Positions 62,501 to 64,000 of a DNA stretch of 64,000 nucleotides are shown in pieces. The stretch spans positions 62,001 to 126,000 of the forward strand of contig CBDCPI010000001.1 of assembly GCA_965220245.1 (NCBI GenBank), read 5' to 3'. This stretch comes from CBDCPI01 sp965220245. Its GTDB lineage: Bacteria; Chloroflexota; Dehalococcoidia; Lucifugimonadales; UBA3495. Position numbers and translations under genes: made by a program. Within the stretch, counting starts at the first letter, position 1. Each line of letters opens with the position of its first letter. Below the pieces are notes generated by a model. It did no database searches and had not been told where the DNA came from. It was given only the letters and a program-made list of their open reading frames with translations.

Positions 62501-64000
62501 TAAGCCAAACTCAGCGGAAACCGCTCCGGGTCCCGGGCGGCGCTGCTAAAAGGCCGGTTGCTGTAAAAGACCAGGAAGTCGGACCCAGCCAGGTGCGAGG
62601 CCAAGTCCTGCATCTTGGCCGGTGTATCCGGTTCATACAGGGGATATTGCCAGACACTATACCGGTGCAATTCGGGCACGAATTCGTCCCAGTGATTGTC
62701 GCTGACGATGCCGGAGCCGTCCGGTACGTTCTCCCGGATCCATTGAGAAGCTTCCACCGCCGGATGGTCGTTAGCGTAGACCCGTTGGAAAGCCAAGGCG
62801 TGAAAGGCCGTGGCGGCTAGAACGATGGCCACCAGGCCCACCGGCAACCATTTCAAGCCCCACGACGATACCGGATGAGTCCTGCTGGTTTGCCGCCGGG
62901 ACCACTCCACCAGCCAGACCAGCATCCTAGACCCCATCAGGACCAAGAAGGGCATCAGCGGGAATACGTAGCGAAGGAAGCGGACCTCAAAGCTCTCCAA
63001 GAGCAAGAAGGAGGGAACCACCCAGGCCAGCACCAGCAAATCGCTGCGTAGCGTAGAGCGGCGCCGGACTTGGTAAATGAAGGCCATAGCCAGGGTAAAC
63101 GGGACCGCCGCCCAAGCAACAATGCCCAAAGGCAGGCCCAACCCCCAGAGAGCGCTTTGCCGGACCTGGTAAATGAAAGGCGACGTGTCGATGTATTGGA
63201 CCGTAAAAGGCCAGAGCCCGGCGTTTCGGGCCATATTGGCTTGGGCCAGCAGATCGCCGACAAAATGGCGGAAGTCGATGAGGGCATAGGGCGAGGCGAC
63301 AAAGAAAACGGCTGTGGCTACTGCCATCGCCGCCATGGCATGGAGCAGCATACGCAGCACTAACCCACTGGTGATACCGGTCCAACGGTTACCGGCCCCA
63401 TCCAAAATCCAGTACCCGTAGGCCAGCGCCAAGGGGAGCACTAGTGGCAGCACATTCACCTTGGGGGCCAAAGCCAACCCTACCATCAGACCCAAGAGGG
63501 CGGAGTCCCTGAGCCTTCTTCGCTCCACCATCCGGAGCATCGCCCAGAAACTCGCCAAGGTGAACAGTACGGAGAAGGTCTCCGGCCGGTAAAAGTGGCT
63601 GTTCTGGATGTGGATTACCGCTAACGCCGTAAAGGCGGCGGCCAACACTCCCACCTCGCTGCCGTACATGCGCCGCCCCAACAGGTACACTAGTAATATG
63701 GAACCGGTGTCAGCCAATGCCGACAGAGCGCGGCCGATGTAGCGTAGGTCCAAGGCATCCAGGTCGGTAAACAACTCGACGACAGAACGAAAGAACAGAA
63801 GGGTGTAAATTAGGATGCTGCCCAGAGGAAACCAGTGGGGGTTGAGCGGACTGCGGTCGGGGTCCAAGAGCGTGCTAAGTCCGGGTAGACCGGGTTCCGC
63901 TTCGGGTTCGTCGTTGAGGTAGCCGCACTGGGAGTGGCCCGGGGCTTCGGTGAGCAGGTCGAACATGCAGCCGGACCGCATGTAGATGTCTCGCTCATCT
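59548..64000 (-). CDS. Giant DUF2298 (Chlor_Arch_YYY) membrane protein, 5' end outside window
   Basis: At least 1483 residues; the frame is still open at the window edge (ERDIYMRSGCMFDLL), and the real start should lie beyond, because the ERD stretch resembles the catalytic Asp/Glu loop of PMT-type glycosyltransferases. N-terminal half: GT39-like multi-helix domain (LNPHWFPLGSILIYTLLFFR, HIQNSHFYRPETFSVLFTLA). C-terminal half: DUF2298 hallmarks YLNYYYFGYFVLGGLIQVTG, FFTFLFADLHPHMMVVPFTL, RMNTFFKYSLEVWVLLSLVS. More than 20 membrane helices. Probably transfers sugars from lipid carriers at the outer face. Characteristic of Chloroflexota and some archaea. Confidence 0.9.
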   Translation of the reverse strand, partial: DERDIYMRSGCMFDLLTEAPGHSQCGYLNDEPEAEPGLPGLSTLLDPDRSPLNPHWFPLGSILIYTLLFFRSVVELFTDLDALDLRYIGRALSALADTGSILLVYLLGRRMYGSEVGVLAAAFTALAVIHIQNSHFYRPETFSVLFTLASFWAMLRMVERRRLRDSALLGLMVGLALAPKVNVLPLVLPLALAYGYWILDGAGNRWTGITSGLVLRMLLHAMAAMAVATAVFFVASPYALIDFRHFVGDLLAQANMARNAGLWPFTVQYIDTSPFIYQVRQSALWGLGLPLGIVAWAAVPFTLAMAFIYQVRRRSTLRSDLLVLAWVVPSFLLLESFEVRFLRYVFPLMPFLVLMGSRMLVWLVEWSRRQTSRTHPVSSWGLKWLPVGLVAIVLAATAFHALAFQRVYANDHPAVEASQWIRENVPDGSGIVSDNHWDEFVPELHRYSVWQYPLYEPDTPAKMQDLASHLAGSDFLVFYSNRPFSSAARDPERFPLSLAYYRRLFGGELGYRLERAFTSYPSLAGVEFRDEPLRSAGLPVPGALSAARASPASFNLGYADDNVTGYDHPRVLVFRNADRLSVPDLRLLLTTPLRGAPERPVAGLMLSDDEKAVQQAGGTWSKLFDRSSWTNRAPVIAWLLVVELAYLAALPLCMFIFRPLPDRGIILARIVGLLGVSYVAWLTVSLGWLDFSRGPVGLGFLVVAVLSGLVLMAQWREILGFLRRHWRLLAGGEALFLAAFLAFVGVRAANPDLWHPWLGGEKPMELAYLNAVVRSTSLPPFDPWFSGGYLNYYYFGYFVLGGLIQVTGILPTIAFNLAVPLFFALTVTGAYTLVYNLTEGVRWSRNMARNMVNERDAGVETSSEEAATPGRLPPEEAPNAGSGRDGPASSLAAEATSWRLTGWSPMAGGLLAAMFVAVIGNLDGIVQLVQGAWHKMVHGGALPSFDFWRSSRMLDVQENFDPSPLLFWVPDKAPGAPDLSPHITEFPFFTFLFADLHPHMMVVPFTLLVIGLGMTLAVGLGRYRNWWAAAVAVVLALALGSLWVINSWDYPTYLLLTLGFLAVAVYFKPAAKASKPLLLGVLAAGVIVLSLLLFLPFHQSYEAFNAGLEASRWRTPIDRFLGMHGLFLVIIASFLVYSSRRTLASLVAKGAIGRLVSARGLRKMSPPEDHPAWLGWTWVLGLGLGVLLGVTGYWTAVVLLGLLLLTATSAWTLLESGREDRPYTSVVLLLLGMALALAIGLDFLRIEGDIGRMNTFFKYSLEVWVLLSLVSAYMLVTMGLRLAPRGRWAWAKGAWICLVVLLVGCSLVYTALGTKARTGHRFNSLPATLDGSAYMGRAVHFEREQAIDLKWDLEAIRWLQDHVSGSPVVLEAHTEQYHWGSRIAAYTGLPTVLGWPWHQTQQRSDYYPAIVDRAARIAETYNTTDLAKAQDLLRRFDVKYVVVGGLERTYYRPDGLRKFVELKELGLIQEVFRNSGVSIYQVN

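Noticed and set aside
1..64000. CRISPR array or prophage
   Set aside because: No regularly spaced short repeats; no phage structural, integrase or lysis genes were seen.

Overview
The window is 64 kb of GC-rich bacterial chromosome. It most resembles a member of the Chloroflexota, probably a SAR202/Dehalococcoidia-type organism. This is inferred from gene content: a very large DUF2298 (Chloroflexi/archaeal 'YYY') membrane protein, GLUG-repeat and CAP secreted proteins with Pro/Thr-rich spacers, a luciferase-like monooxygenase, several SDRs, alpha/beta hydrolases and a hydantoinase, a GrdB-like selenoprotein and a Uma2 nuclease. No rRNA, tRNA or CRISPR array was found.

Layout. 1-5.4 kb: a partial Gfo/Idh/MocA oxidoreductase, a decayed transposase abutting typA, and a divergent DEAD-box helicase with a CxxC-x17-CxxC zinc finger. 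5.4-12.6 kb: an IS3-derived remnant, then a compact SOS mutagenesis cassette (lexA-like regulator, imuB, dnaE2). A GAAC-N4-GTTC box lies exactly between the -35 and -10 of its promoter. The cassette is damaged by an amber codon, two +1 frameshifts and an IS4-like insertion. 12.7-20.7 kb: a GLUG surface protein, another IS3 remnant, and a lower-GC island in which a DUF262 / AAA-DUF3696 / unknown-gene cassette (probable defence system) is inserted in a NYN-domain gene; then paired hairpin repeats and a small inverted-repeat element. 20.7-25.2 kb: an RDD protein, a VOC protein and a phosphonate-type ABC importer (phnD-phnC-phnE1-phnE2, minus strand). 25.5-40 kb: a GrdB-like gene with an in-frame TGA (selenocysteine candidate), an arylsulfotransferase-like gene split by an IS903-like element with a 9-bp target duplication, a DUF6978/DUF1828 pair, an MFS transporter, three SDRs, Ada, Uma2, and a luciferase-like monooxygenase split by an IS701-family element with a CTAG duplication. 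40-51 kb: catabolic enzymes (HAD dehalogenase, alpha/beta hydrolases, 2-keto-4-pentenoate hydratase, hydantoinase, an acetyl-esterase-like hydrolase), a CAP protein and CobI. 51-64 kb: core genes (leuS, a Trk potassium module with three TrkA-type regulators and a Usp, pheA), a candidate structured ncRNA with its own promoter, and the giant DUF2298 protein running off the window.

The region carries at least six IS elements or remnants plus small inverted-repeat elements, one of them a 165-bp element present twice. Several genes carry a single extra base in a short G/C run. These may be consensus errors rather than mutations, so such frameshifts should be confirmed before the genes are called dead. 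The IS insertions, with clean target duplications, and the amber codon are not of that kind.
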